NCBI GenBank assembly: GCA_040635515.1
Contig: JBEYHY010000014.1
Location: 1-64,000 of the forward strand
Length of the DNA stretch: 64,000 bases
Direction: 5' to 3'
Origin: Prauserella_A sp040635515
GTDB lineage: Bacteria > Actinomycetota > Actinomycetes > Mycobacteriales > Pseudonocardiaceae
Positions 34,237 to 42,853 of the stretch are shown here, in pieces. The notes beneath the pieces were generated by a model. The model saw nothing but the letters and a program-made list of their open reading frames with translations. It had not been told where the DNA came from and ran no database searches. A program made the translations under genes and the position numbers. Position 1 is the stretch's first letter, and every line of letters starts with the position of its first letter.

Positions 34237-35142
34237 ATGGTTGCCACCACCGTCGTCGCCGAGGACGTCCTCGGCCTGCTGCTGCCTCACCGCCGCGGTA
34301 GGGGCATCGCCCCGCTGTCCGCATTCACCCCGCAATTGGAGCGTCTTGAGGCCTTCATCGACGCCGACGAACCGATCGTGTTCACGCTGCCCGGCTTCCC
34401 CTGCAAGTCTCCGAACCCGGCCAAGGTCCTCGGCCGCCTGCCCGACGCAGGCGAACGGCTGGCCCTACGGTTCTTGGACACCCTCTGTACCCGGATCGCC
34501 GAGGTGCATGCTCCGGGCGTGCGGCTGCTGATCTGCTCCGACGGCCACGTATTCGGCGACCTCATCGGCGTCCCTGACGACCACATCGACGCCTACGCCA
34601 CCGAACTGCGGACGCTCATCGACGATGAGAAACTCGGCTCGTTCGAGACGTTCGACTTGCGCGATGTGTTCGGCGGTGCCTCCTGCGCCGACAAGCGAAC
34701 CATGATCGAGGCCGAGTACGCCCCGACGCTCGACGAGGTGCGCGCCGAGGTTCGCCGCGATGAGCAGGCGCTGCGGCTGTACCGGGGGATCACTCGCTTC
34801 CTGTTTGAGGACACCGCGTACTTCAACGGCAGCCGCTCTGCCTTGCAGCGCCAGTGCCGCGAACGCGCCTATGGTGTCGTCCGGCGCAGCGCCGCGTGGG
34901 GCCGGGTCGTCGAGCGCCGGTATCCGGACGCCGTCCGGCTTTCCATTCACCCCCAGCCGGTCGGCTCGTCGAAGTTCGGCATCCGTTTGCTCGATGCTCC
35001 CGATATCTGGACGACACCCTGGCATTCGTGCGTCGTCCGGCACCTGGACGGCCACACCGAATTGCTGCCGCGAGCCCGCGCTGAACGGCTGGGCGCCATC
35101 ATCGACCGCGACGGTCGTCCCGATCACATCCAGGCCCGGTGA
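34237..35142 (+). CDS. DIT1/PvcA-family isocyanide synthase
   Basis: Isocyanide synthases (PvcA/IsnA/DIT1) convert the amino group of an amino acid, usually Tyr or Trp, to an isonitrile using ribulose-5-phosphate carbon. The 301-residue protein shows the family core: PIVFTLPGFPCKSPNPAKVL (about 48-67), GERLALRFLDTLC, then LLICSDGHVFGDLIGVPDDH (about 95-114) and FETFDLRDVF, with GITRFLFEDTAYF and RYPDAVRLSIHPQP in the C-terminal half. GGAG lies 8 nt before ATG 34237; a GTG at 34216 is less likely. No PvcB/IsnB-type Fe(II)/2-oxoglutarate oxygenase is nearby, so the usual decarboxylation/desaturation to a vinyl isocyanide is not predicted. The neighbouring amidotransferase instead suggests an amide end product. 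Confidence 0.9.
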   Translation: MVATTVVAEDVLGLLLPHRRGRGIAPLSAFTPQLERLEAFIDADEPIVFTLPGFPCKSPNPAKVLGRLPDAGERLALRFLDTLCTRIAEVHAPGVRLLICSDGHVFGDLIGVPDDHIDAYATELRTLIDDEKLGSFETFDLRDVFGGASCADKRTMIEAEYAPTLDEVRAEVRRDEQALRLYRGITRFLFEDTAYFNGSRSALQRQCRERAYGVVRRSAAWGRVVERRYPDAVRLSIHPQPVGSSKFGIRLLDAPDIWTTPWHSCVVRHLDGHTELLPRARAERLGAIIDRDGRPDHIQAR

Positions 35143-35883
35143 TGGTGTCGTCGTCGCACCTCGAACAGTGGAGCTGGCGATGAGGTGAAGCGAATCACGG
35201 GCGCGACGACGTCAGCGGTCCGCTCGACGCCGGCAGCCTCATGTTCACCGGCTTCTGGTATTGAGCGTTCCCGCGCGGCTGGTGCTCGTTGTGGCGCGGA
35301 TCGGGATCGGGTACTACGAGTCAACCGATGTCGGTGTTCTCGTGCAGTCACGGATCTCTGCGGTCCGCGCCGAGAAGCCCTTTCGGTGCAGGCAATGTCA
35401 CGCAGCGCGTCAGCGACGAGGGTGGCTGGTTCGGGGCTGAGGGCGGAATCCTCGCCGCGGGCGATGGCGTGGTCCATGCGTGTGCCGAGGATCAGGCGCT
35501 CGACGGGGGCTCGGCGAGCTGGTCGGCGGTTTGCGATTTCAGTGCCAGCAAGCCGCTGTTGTGTGAGCCTGTGTCCGTTAGCCAGGGCATGGTTGCCGGC
35601 GCCCTGAAATGTCAAGCGGTTTGCGGTGTCGGTGATTTCGACTTCGGTCTCGTCACGAGGTCTTGGGTGGGTGGTCGGCCGGTAGGTCGTCGGAGACGAG
35701 GGCAGGAACGAGTTTTTGAAGCCTCCACCGCCGAGGTTGGGGCTATTCGGAGTTGGTGAGCTGGTGTGAGCTCCACTGTGGCGGCCGAGTAGATCGCGTG
35801 TACGGCGACGGGTGGCGGCGGCGCTGTGCTGTTGCTCGGTACCGGACCCCAGTCGCCAGGCCACGTGCACGGCCTGAGGCTCC
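35143..35883. other. Boundary region without recognisable gene
   Basis: About 740 bases separate the isocyanide locus from the next gene block. Open frames on both strands overlap each other and have skewed, low-complexity composition. The minus strand around 35350-35650 is somewhat protein-like (RMDHAIARGEDSALSPEP, TLVADALRDIACTE), but no family, start or ribosome binding site supports it. Confidence 0.45.
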
Positions 35884-36678
35884 TCAGCCCGCGCTCATCA
35901 CCAGACCACCGTCGACCGGCAGGCACACGGCGTTGACGTAGGCGGCTTCTGGCGAGGCCAGGAACAGGCAGGCGTTGGCGACGTCCCACGGCGTGCCCAT
36001 GCGACTGGTGGGGCTGGCCGCGTTCCGGGTGGCGAGCAGGTCGTCGATCGAGTCCGCCTGCGACGCCAGTTGCCGCCGCACCAGCGGGGTGTCGATGTAG
36101 CCGGGAGCCACCGAGTTCGCGCGGATCCCCTGTGCGGCATGGGTCAGTGCGAGCGAGACGGTCACCTGGTTCACCGCGGCCTTGGCCGCCATGTACGCCG
36201 GGTAGGCGTAGCCGATGTGGCGCAGCGCCGCGGCCGACGACACGTTCACGATCGCGCCACGGCCCCGCTCGATCATCGCGGGCAGCACGTATTTGCACGT
36301 CAGGAACACGCTGTCGACGTTGATCTCGAACGCCCGCCGCCACTGGTCGTAGTCGAGGTCGACGGGGCCGCCGAGCACGGTGGCGCCGACGTTGTTGTGC
36401 AGGATGTCCGCTGGCCCCAGCTCCTCGGCCGCCCGCCGGACCGCCCCGGCCACGGAGTCGCCGTCGGTCACGTCGGCCGTGACCGCCACCGCGGTACCGC
36501 CCTCGGCACGGACGGCGTCGGTCGTGTGCCGCGCCGCCGCCGGGTCGAGGTCCACCACGGCCACCGCGGCGCCCTCGCGCGCGTAGGTCATCGCCGCGGC
36601 CTGCCCGTTGCTGACGCCGCTCTCGCCGCCACCGCCACCGAACACGATCGCGACCTGCCCGGCCAGCCGATCACCCAT
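35884..36678 (-). CDS. SDR-family oxidoreductase
   Basis: This 264-residue short-chain dehydrogenase has a Gly-rich nucleotide loop, FGGGGGESGVSNGQAAAMTY, that departs from the usual TGxxxGxG. Other motifs are VDLDPAAARHTTDAV, HNNVGA in place of NNAG, and the catalytic residues in NVSSAAALRHIGYAYPAYMA with YMAAK. It ends VNAVCLPVDGGLVMSAG. Its ATG overlaps the PPC-domain gene stop by 8 bases, so it is the last gene of the IclR-thiolase-ligase-PPC operon. It probably oxidises or reduces a CoA-ester or hydroxy intermediate of that pathway; the substrate is unknown. Confidence 0.85.
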   Translation of the reverse strand: MGDRLAGQVAIVFGGGGGESGVSNGQAAAMTYAREGAAVAVVDLDPAAARHTTDAVRAEGGTAVAVTADVTDGDSVAGAVRRAAEELGPADILHNNVGATVLGGPVDLDYDQWRRAFEINVDSVFLTCKYVLPAMIERGRGAIVNVSSAAALRHIGYAYPAYMAAKAAVNQVTVSLALTHAAQGIRANSVAPGYIDTPLVRRQLASQADSIDDLLATRNAASPTSRMGTPWDVANACLFLASPEAAYVNAVCLPVDGGLVMSAG

Positions 36679-37564
36679 GCGCCGCCTCCTCGACGTAGAG
36701 CTCGAACGTCACCGCCACGGGGTTCTGCCCCGGGAGCACGACACCGGAGTGCACGTGCCCGTTGAGGTCGACCAGCGAGCCGGTCAGCAGGACCTCGGGC
36801 GGCCCGCCGTTCGTGCCGGTGACCGTGCCGGTGAGCGTGGTGAACTCCGTGGCGGGCCAGTCGGCCTCCACGATCCGGCCCGCGCCGGAGCGCAGGCGCG
36901 CGCCGACGACGCTGCCGAGGCTGGCCCGCACGATCGCCGATTCGAACCCGGCGCGCGCGGCGATCTCGGACACCGCGTCGTGCAGGTCGACGCCGGGCCG
37001 CACGCGCGACATCACCGCTCGCTTGCCGTTGTCGCCGCCGGAGGCGGCCGGGTGCGGGGTGAACGCGGGCATCGACGTCTCGGGGTCGGCCTCGCTCAGT
37101 AACGCGACGTCGTGCTGTGCCCGCAGCGTCACCTGGATCGGCACGGCGCCGACGGTGGTCTCCGGCAGCAGGTGCCCGCCGCGCAGTCGCCCCTCGCCGT
37201 CGAGCCAAATGGCGTGCAGGTGCGTGAACGCCGCGCCGTCCCGGGTGCCGACCGTGGCCGTGCCGCTGACCACGAAGCCGGGAGCGGCGGGTTCGACGGT
37301 CGCGCTGAACGTCGCGGGCCGCTCGCCGTCCGTGCCGATCGCCGGGTGGACGTAGCGCAGCGTTCCGAAGCACCCGTGGGCCAGCTCGGCGCTCGCGCCC
37401 TGGCACCCCGCGGCCTGGGTGAGCGCCCAGAGTCCTTGCGACACCACGGTTCCCGGTGCCAGTTCGGCCCGCACGACGGATACGCTCGTCGGCACCGACA
37501 CGATGCGCTCGGCGGCGACCGGTCCGGGATGGACCAGCGGGACACCGGCCCGCCGGGCGGTCAC
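36671..37564 (-). CDS. Tandem PPC (DUF296)-domain protein
   Basis: This 297-residue protein appears to contain two PPC/DUF296 domains. The first (about 55-150) shows AFTHLHAIWLDGEGRLRGGH and LLPETTVGAVPIQVTL; the second (about 185-290) shows HDAVSEIAARAGFESAIVRA and NGHVHSGVVLPGQNPVAV, ending FELYVEE. Single PPC proteins form trimers, and some carry DNA-binding AT-hooks; none is seen here. Its place between a CoA ligase and an SDR suggests a metabolic role (ligand binding or catalysis) rather than regulation. The GTG start overlaps the ligase stop. Confidence 0.72.
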   Translation of the reverse strand: MTARRAGVPLVHPGPVAAERIVSVPTSVSVVRAELAPGTVVSQGLWALTQAAGCQGASAELAHGCFGTLRYVHPAIGTDGERPATFSATVEPAAPGFVVSGTATVGTRDGAAFTHLHAIWLDGEGRLRGGHLLPETTVGAVPIQVTLRAQHDVALLSEADPETSMPAFTPHPAASGGDNGKRAVMSRVRPGVDLHDAVSEIAARAGFESAIVRASLGSVVGARLRSGAGRIVEADWPATEFTTLTGTVTGTNGGPPEVLLTGSLVDLNGHVHSGVVLPGQNPVAVTFELYVEEAAHG

Positions 37565-39129
37565 GACGCCGCCACGTCGTGCTCGAGGCGCTCGCGGATC
37601 GTGCGCTTGACGACCTTGCCGTAGCCGGACTTCGGGATGTCGTCCCACCACACGAACCGCTTCGGGATCTTGTACCTTGCCAGCGTCTCCGACAGCCACG
37701 ACCGCAGGTCCTCGTCGTCGGCGCGGCCACCGGCGGCCACGCACACGGCGACGCCGACCTCGCCCCACTTCGGGTCCGGCACTCCGACCACGGCCACCTC
37801 GGCGACCGAAGGGTGGCGCAGCAGGCGTTCCTCGATCTCCCTCGGGTACACATTGGACCCGCCGGAGATGAACATGTCGGAGGCGCGGCCGGTCACGTAG
37901 ACGTAGCCCTCGCCGTCGACCATGCCGAGATCACCGGTGCGGAACCAGCCGTCCCGGAACGACGCCGCGTCGGCCTCGTCGTTGTTGAGGTACCCGGCGA
38001 ACACCGCGGGGCCCGCGACGCAGATCTCGCCCTGCTCGCCGACGGGCAGCTCGGCGCCATCGGAGTCCTGGATGCTCACCTGCATACCGGTCCTCGGGTA
38101 GCCGCACGTGCCGAACTCGACGCCGTCGGCCGACGGGCGGCCGTGCTGCTCCGGGGGCAGCACCGTGATGTTGCCTGTGACCTCGCCGAGCCCGTAGTAC
38201 TGCACGAGCACGTCCCCGAGTACCTCGCGGGCGCGTTCCTGGTCGGCCCGGTACATCGGGGCGCCCGCGTAGATCACGTACCGCAGCGACGAGAGGTCGC
38301 GGGCCGCCGCCTCGGGCGACTGCGTCAGCGCCGTGAGGATCGTCGGCACCGTGAACGCGTTCGTCACCCGCTCGGCCTCGACCAGGCGCCAGATCTCGGC
38401 CGGGTCCAGGCTCGCCGAGGTGGGCAGCACGGTCTTGCTGCCGCGGGCGACCTGCGGCAGCAAGTGCACGCCCGCGCCGTGCGAGAGCGGCGCCACCACG
38501 ATCTGGGCGTCGGACTCGGCGAGCCCCGGCATCAGGTCGCACAGGTGGTTGTTGACCACGAATCCCATCTGGTCGTGCGTCAGCACCACGGCCTTCGGCC
38601 TGCCGCTCGTGCCGGAGGTGAAGAAGTACCAGGCGTGGTCGCCGTCGCGCACCGGCTCGTCGGGCTGGGGGCCCGCGGCTGGCACCGAGACCAGCGCGTC
38701 GTCGGCACCCGGCTCGGCGCCGAGCCACAGCGTCCCGCCGCGCAGGTCGGCCACGTCGGCGACCGCCGCCGCGTGCGCCGCGTAGTCCGCATGGCACACC
38801 AGCGCCGTCGGCCGCGTGAGCTCGGCGAGCCCGGCCACCTCGGCCGGCGTGAGCCGGTAGTTGGCCGGAGCGAACACCGCACCCGCCCGCCACACGCCGA
38901 ACATCGTCGTGACCAGCTCGACGTGGTTGGGGGAGTGCACGAGCACCGCGTCGCCGTGCCCGACGCCCCGGCGGCGCAGCTCCGCCGCCACGGCGTCGAC
39001 GCGCTCGTTCAGCTCGGCCCAGGTGAGCCGCACCGGCCCGTGCACCAGCGCGTCGCGGCCGGGCAGCCTGCGGGCCGTGGCGGTGAGCAGATGCGCCAGG
39101 TTGACCGCACGCCAGTTGGGTGCGCTCAC
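37561..39129 (-). CDS. Acyl-CoA ligase (AMP-forming)
   Basis: This 522-residue ANL-superfamily enzyme activates a carboxylic acid to its CoA ester. Motifs are WYFFTSGTSGRPKAVVLTHD (A3, about 167-186), YYGLGEVTGNITVL (A5), DGWFRTGDLGMVDGEGYVYV (A7), GRASDMFISGGSNVYPREIE (A8) and the C-terminal lysine in IPKSGYGKVVKR. It overlaps both neighbours (thiolase stop and PPC start). Substrate is not predictable; operon partners suggest a short or branched acid degraded by thiolysis. Confidence 0.9.
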   Translation of the reverse strand: MSAPNWRAVNLAHLLTATARRLPGRDALVHGPVRLTWAELNERVDAVAAELRRRGVGHGDAVLVHSPNHVELVTTMFGVWRAGAVFAPANYRLTPAEVAGLAELTRPTALVCHADYAAHAAAVADVADLRGGTLWLGAEPGADDALVSVPAAGPQPDEPVRDGDHAWYFFTSGTSGRPKAVVLTHDQMGFVVNNHLCDLMPGLAESDAQIVVAPLSHGAGVHLLPQVARGSKTVLPTSASLDPAEIWRLVEAERVTNAFTVPTILTALTQSPEAAARDLSSLRYVIYAGAPMYRADQERAREVLGDVLVQYYGLGEVTGNITVLPPEQHGRPSADGVEFGTCGYPRTGMQVSIQDSDGAELPVGEQGEICVAGPAVFAGYLNNDEADAASFRDGWFRTGDLGMVDGEGYVYVTGRASDMFISGGSNVYPREIEERLLRHPSVAEVAVVGVPDPKWGEVGVAVCVAAGGRADDEDLRSWLSETLARYKIPKRFVWWDDIPKSGYGKVVKRTIRERLEHDVAAS

Positions 39130-40298
39130 CGGAGCCGTTCCAGTACGGAGAAGTAGTTGGCCACGGCAACGCCGCCCATGTTGAACACGCCCGCGAGCTC
39201 GGCACCCTCGACCTGCATGCCGCCCGCCTCACCCGTCAGTTGCAGCGACGCCATGATGTGCTGGGAAATGCCCGTCGCCCCGATCGGGTGCCCCTTGGCC
39301 TTGAGCCCGCCCGAAGGATTCACCGGCAGCGTGCCGGTGCGCTCGGTCAGCCCTTCGTCGAGGGCGGTCGCGCCCTTGCCCGGCTCGGTGAGGCCGAACG
39401 CCTCGTACTGCAGCAGCTCGGCGATGGTGAAGCAGTCGTGGGTCTCCAGCAGGTCCAGATCGGACAGTGCCGATCCCGCTGCCGCCATGGCGCGCGTGAA
39501 CGCGTCCCTCGCCCCGGCGAATTCGAGCACGTCCGCCCTGCGGCTCAGCGGCAGGTGGTCGTTGGCCTGCGCACGAGCGCGCCACGTGATGGCCCGCTGG
39601 GCGGAAGCGGCGATCTCCGGCGCGGCGACGACCACCGCGGCGGCGCCGTCGGACACCAGCGAGCAGTCGGTGCGGCGCAACGGGTCCGCGACGAGCGGGT
39701 TGCGGTCGGACACCTCGTTGCAGAACTCGAAGCCCACGTCTTTGCGCAGGTGCGCATGCGGGTTGTCGACACCGTTGCGGTGGTTCTTCGCCGCAATGCG
39801 GGCCATCGTCTCGCGGTGGTCGCCGTAGCGGTCGAAGTAGCTCCGTGCGATGTCGCCGAACACCCCGGCGAAGCTGCCCGCCTGCTCCTCCTCCCGGCGG
39901 TAGGAGGCGGTGAGCAGCGCGTCGTTGAGCACCTCCGGACGCGCGGTCGTCATCTTCTCCGCGCCCGCGACGAGCGCGACCCTGCCACGCCCCGACTGCA
40001 CGAAGTCCAGCGCCGCGTACAGCGCGGCCGAGCCCGTGGCACACGCGTTCTCGGCGTGCAGGGCGGGAACGCGCGCGAGCTCGGGACGGCCCGAACCCAC
40101 CAGACCGGCCTCGAAACCCTGGCGGGACAACCCGCCGTTGAAGACGCCGACAAACACGCCGTCGAGCTCGCCCGCGCCGACCCCGGCGTGGTCGAGTGCC
40201 GCGCCGGTGACGGACGCGAGCAGCGCCTCCACGTCGGGTTCGGCCGCCTTGCCGAACGCGGAGTGCGCCCATCCGATGATGCCGGGCGAGGTGGTCAT
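39126..40298 (-). CDS. Thiolase (SCP2-type acetyl-CoA acyltransferase)
   Basis: This 390-residue thiolase-fold enzyme has the nucleophile Cys in HAENACATGSAALYAALD (about residue 86), the active-site His in GGLKAKGHPIGATGISQH (about 340-357) and the ending FNMGGVAVANYFSVLERL. The ending lacks the second catalytic Cys of classical thiolases, as in SCP2/SCPx-type enzymes. It would cleave or form a beta-ketoacyl-CoA. The ATG at 40298 overlaps the IclR gene stop (ATGA), so regulator and thiolase are co-translated. Confidence 0.88.
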   Translation of the reverse strand: MTTSPGIIGWAHSAFGKAAEPDVEALLASVTGAALDHAGVGAGELDGVFVGVFNGGLSRQGFEAGLVGSGRPELARVPALHAENACATGSAALYAALDFVQSGRGRVALVAGAEKMTTARPEVLNDALLTASYRREEEQAGSFAGVFGDIARSYFDRYGDHRETMARIAAKNHRNGVDNPHAHLRKDVGFEFCNEVSDRNPLVADPLRRTDCSLVSDGAAAVVVAAPEIAASAQRAITWRARAQANDHLPLSRRADVLEFAGARDAFTRAMAAAGSALSDLDLLETHDCFTIAELLQYEAFGLTEPGKGATALDEGLTERTGTLPVNPSGGLKAKGHPIGATGISQHIMASLQLTGEAGGMQVEGAELAGVFNMGGVAVANYFSVLERLR

Positions 40299-41176
40299 GG
40301 CTGGGTCCTCCGGGTGAGTGCGGCGTGCATGGTCTCGGCTTCGCGCCGCAGGACCTCGGCGAGTTCCTCCTGGCGTTGCCTGCCGAGTCGTTCGGCGATG
40401 GTCGCGACACTGAGCGCGGCCACGGGGCGATCGTCGGCGTCGCGCACCACGACTCCCACGGCCCACGAGCCCGCGATGAACAGGCCGTCGTTGAGCGCGT
40501 AGCCCGCTGTGCGCGAGCGCCGCACCAGCCGGTGCAGCGTCTTGTCGTCGAAACGCGGGTACTGCGTGCGAGCGGCGGCCGTGGCGGAGAGCACCGCGGC
40601 TATCTCGTCGTCGGGCAGCGCGCTCAGCAGCGCGAGGCTGCCCGCACCCACGCCGAGCGGGTGGCGGTCGCCCACGGCGAGCGCGTAGTTGCGGATCGGG
40701 CCCGGCCCCTCCTGCCTGCGCGCGCACACCGCGTAGCTGCCGTGCCGCACGGTGAGGAACGCGGTGTCCGAGGACACATCGGACAGTCGGATGAGGCTGT
40801 CGGTGCTGACCGCGCCGAGCCGGTCGGCGCCCTGGCTCGCGAGCTCACCGAGCACGGCCGCCTGCAGGCCGAGGCGGTAGCGCGAGGTCTCGGGATCCTG
40901 CTCGACGTAGCCGGCCCGCACGAGTGCCACCAGCACGCGCCGCACGCTCGCCTTGGGCCGTTCGCTGACCCGCGTCAGCTCGGACAGCGACACCCCGTCC
41001 GGCCGGTCCCGCGCAAGCACGGCCACGAGATTGAGCAGCACGAGCGCCCGCTGGATGCTCTGCGCGCCCGCCGGTTCGGCGCCGGTCTCCGCTGAGTGCG
41101 CGATGGTCCATGATGCGGACCGCCGAGCGACGTTACCGCGTTCTCGCAACGATCGCGGCTCGGCATCAGCGCTCAT
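40295..41176 (-). CDS. IclR-family regulator
   Basis: This regulator has an N-terminal winged HTH starting AQSIQRALVLLNLVAVLARD and LSELTRVSERPKASVRRVL, followed by an IclR effector domain (LIRLSDVSSDTAFLTVRHGS, SWAVGVVVRDADDRPVAAL). It is the first gene of the operon with thiolase, CoA ligase, PPC protein and SDR, and is divergent from a TRAP transporter. Starts at 41176, 41185 and 41221 are in frame; none has a strong ribosome binding site. Two near-identical palindromes, one inside its N-terminal coding part and one over the 41221 ATG, suggest autoregulation. Confidence 0.88.
   Translation of the reverse strand: MSADAEPRSLRERGNVARRSASWTIAHSAETGAEPAGAQSIQRALVLLNLVAVLARDRPDGVSLSELTRVSERPKASVRRVLVALVRAGYVEQDPETSRYRLGLQAAVLGELASQGADRLGAVSTDSLIRLSDVSSDTAFLTVRHGSYAVCARRQEGPGPIRNYALAVGDRHPLGVGAGSLALLSALPDDEIAAVLSATAAARTQYPRFDDKTLHRLVRRSRTAGYALNDGLFIAGSWAVGVVVRDADDRPVAALSVATIAERLGRQRQEELAEVLRREAETMHAALTRRTQP
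41105..41121. promoter_or_regulatory. IclR operator candidate, copy 1
   Basis: GGTCCATGATGCGGACC is a near-perfect palindrome (arms GGTCCA and CGGACC, 5-bp spacer). It differs from the copy at 41215 by one base and lies within the 5' coding part of the IclR gene. Confidence 0.55.
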
Positions 41177-41214
41177 GAGAACCATGATGAGCAGAGAACC
41201 GGGCTCCTCGCAAC

Positions 41215-41231
41215 GGTCCATGATGTGGACC
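41215..41231. promoter_or_regulatory. IclR operator candidate, copy 2
   Basis: GGTCCATGATGTGGACC is a perfect palindrome with 6-bp arms and a 5-bp spacer. It lies 110 bp from copy 1, between the IclR gene and the divergent TRAP genes, and covers the upstream ATG candidate (41221) of the IclR gene. Confidence 0.62.
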
Positions 41232-41317
41232 AGAGATCGCGAAGCGGCATTGACTTCGGTGGCAGGCTGCTCCCACCATCAGTGGGCCTCCCATCAGAGC
41301 GGACGAGGAGAACGACA

Positions 41318-42325
41318 ATGATGTCGAAGCGCCGGCTGCGCGGCGTCGCCGTGCTGGCCTGCCTGGCACTGAGCGGATGTGGGCCGGTGGCCGCGGTGCC
41401 CGGCGACGAGGTCCACACCTGGAACATGACGGTCACGACCGGTGAGTCGTCCACGTGGTACCAGGCTGCCCAACGGTTCGCGGACGCGCTCGAGCGCGAG
41501 TCGGACGGACGGATGCGGCTGCGGGTGTTCACCGGCGAGCAGCTCTCGGCGGGTGACCCGGCCGCGGGTGTCGAGCAGTTGATGAGCGGGAGCAAGGACT
41601 TCTCCTACAACTCCACGATCATCTACGCGGGCATCGACCCCAGGTTCGGCGCCATCAACGCCCCGTTCCTGTACCAGGACTACGAGGACGCCGACCGCGC
41701 CATCGGCAACGGTGCGCGCGCGGCCTACGAGGACCTGTGCGCGGAGTACGGCGTGAAGATGCTCGGCTTCGGCGAGAGCGGGTTCCGCCAGGTCACCAAC
41801 AACGTGCGGCCCGTGACGACACCGGACGACCTCGACGGCATCAAGATCCGGATTCCCGGCATCGGGCTGTTCACCGACATCTACCGCGGGATGGGCGCCA
41901 ACCCGACCACCATGAACTTCTCGGAGGTCTTCACCTCGCTGCAGCAGGGGACCATCGAGGGGCAGGAGAACCCGATGGACGTCATCTCGTCGTCGGGACT
42001 GGCCGAGGTACAGGAGTACCTCACCGTCTGGAACTACGTCTACGACCCGCTGGTGCTCGGCATGAACGAGGAGCTGTTCGACTCGCTCGGCGAGGCCGAC
42101 CAGCGGATCGTGCTCGACGCCGCAGAGGAGGCCAACGACTTCCAGATCCAGGCCAGCCGCGAACTCGAGCAGGCCGAGATCGACCGGCACGCCGGGCTCA
42201 TGGACGTCACCCGGCTCACTGACGAGCAGGTGAACGCGTTCCGGCAGGCGATGCAGCCGCTCTACGACGAGTACGAGCCGGTCTGGGGCGACACCCTGAC
42301 CACGGCCGTGAAACCGGGGAGCTGA
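41318..42325 (+). CDS. dctP: TRAP transporter solute-binding lipoprotein (DctP)
   Basis: This 335-residue extracytoplasmic binding protein has a signal peptide ending in lipobox LALSGC (about residue 20). The DctP fold follows: YQAAQRFADALERESDGRM, GIDPRFGAINAPFLYQDYED and MGANPTTMNFSEVFTSLQQG, ending in GTIEGQENPMDVI. The conserved Arg that binds carboxylate substrates probably lies in GIKIRIPGIG. Two adjacent ATGs (41318, 41321) follow GAGGAG. TRAP systems take up carboxylates or aromatic acids with Na+. It is divergent from the IclR gene and should be controlled by it. Confidence 0.9.
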   Translation: MMSKRRLRGVAVLACLALSGCGPVAAVPGDEVHTWNMTVTTGESSTWYQAAQRFADALERESDGRMRLRVFTGEQLSAGDPAAGVEQLMSGSKDFSYNSTIIYAGIDPRFGAINAPFLYQDYEDADRAIGNGARAAYEDLCAEYGVKMLGFGESGFRQVTNNVRPVTTPDDLDGIKIRIPGIGLFTDIYRGMGANPTTMNFSEVFTSLQQGTIEGQENPMDVISSSGLAEVQEYLTVWNYVYDPLVLGMNEELFDSLGEADQRIVLDAAEEANDFQIQASRELEQAEIDRHAGLMDVTRLTDEQVNAFRQAMQPLYDEYEPVWGDTLTTAVKPGS

Positions 42326-42328
42326 GCC

Positions 42329-42853
42329 GTGTTCGACCGCCGCCTCGCCACCGTCGAGAACCTGCTGGCCGCGATCCCGTTCGCCGCCGTGGCCCTCGTG
42401 GCCTTCGTCAACGTCGTATCCCGCTACTTCCTCAACGCCTCGCTCGCCTTCACCTCCGAGCTCACCGTGAACCTCGCGGTGTGGATGCTCATGATGGGCG
42501 CGGTGATCGGGCTGAGGGAGGGCGCGCACCTGGGCTTCAGTGCGCTGCACGATCGCGCCCGCGGCGCCGTGCGCGCCACCATGACCGTGCTCATCACGCT
42601 GTCGATCCTCGTGTTCCTCGCCGTGCTGCTGGTCTTCGGTCTCGAACTGGCTTTGCAGCAGGCGGAGCGAGGCAGGGCGACACCGTCGATCGGCGTGCCG
42701 CAGTGGCTGTTCACGATCGCGCTGCCGGTCGGGGCACTGCTCGGCGCCTACCGCACGATCCAGGCGGGCAGGGCCGGGTTCCGCACTGTCACGGCTGATG
42801 CCCCCGCCGCGACCACCGGCGACAACAAGGACGACGAGGAGGCCGGCCGGTGA
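42329..42853 (+). CDS. dctQ: TRAP transporter small permease (DctQ)
   Basis: This 174-residue membrane protein has four hydrophobic segments (about 12-30, 48-66, 88-112, 127-146) and the DctQ sequence VVSRYFLNASLAFTSELTVN. The C-terminal tail is acidic. It starts with GTG three bases after dctP and overlaps dctM by GTGA, so the three TRAP genes form one transcript. Confidence 0.88.
   Translation: MFDRRLATVENLLAAIPFAAVALVAFVNVVSRYFLNASLAFTSELTVNLAVWMLMMGAVIGLREGAHLGFSALHDRARGAVRATMTVLITLSILVFLAVLLVFGLELALQQAERGRATPSIGVPQWLFTIALPVGALLGAYRTIQAGRAGFRTVTADAPAATTGDNKDDEEAGR

Noticed and set aside
37456..40502. Long plus-strand open frames opposite the CoA ligase, thiolase and IclR genes
   Set aside because: They are His/Arg/Val-rich shadows of recognised minus-strand genes, with no family motifs.
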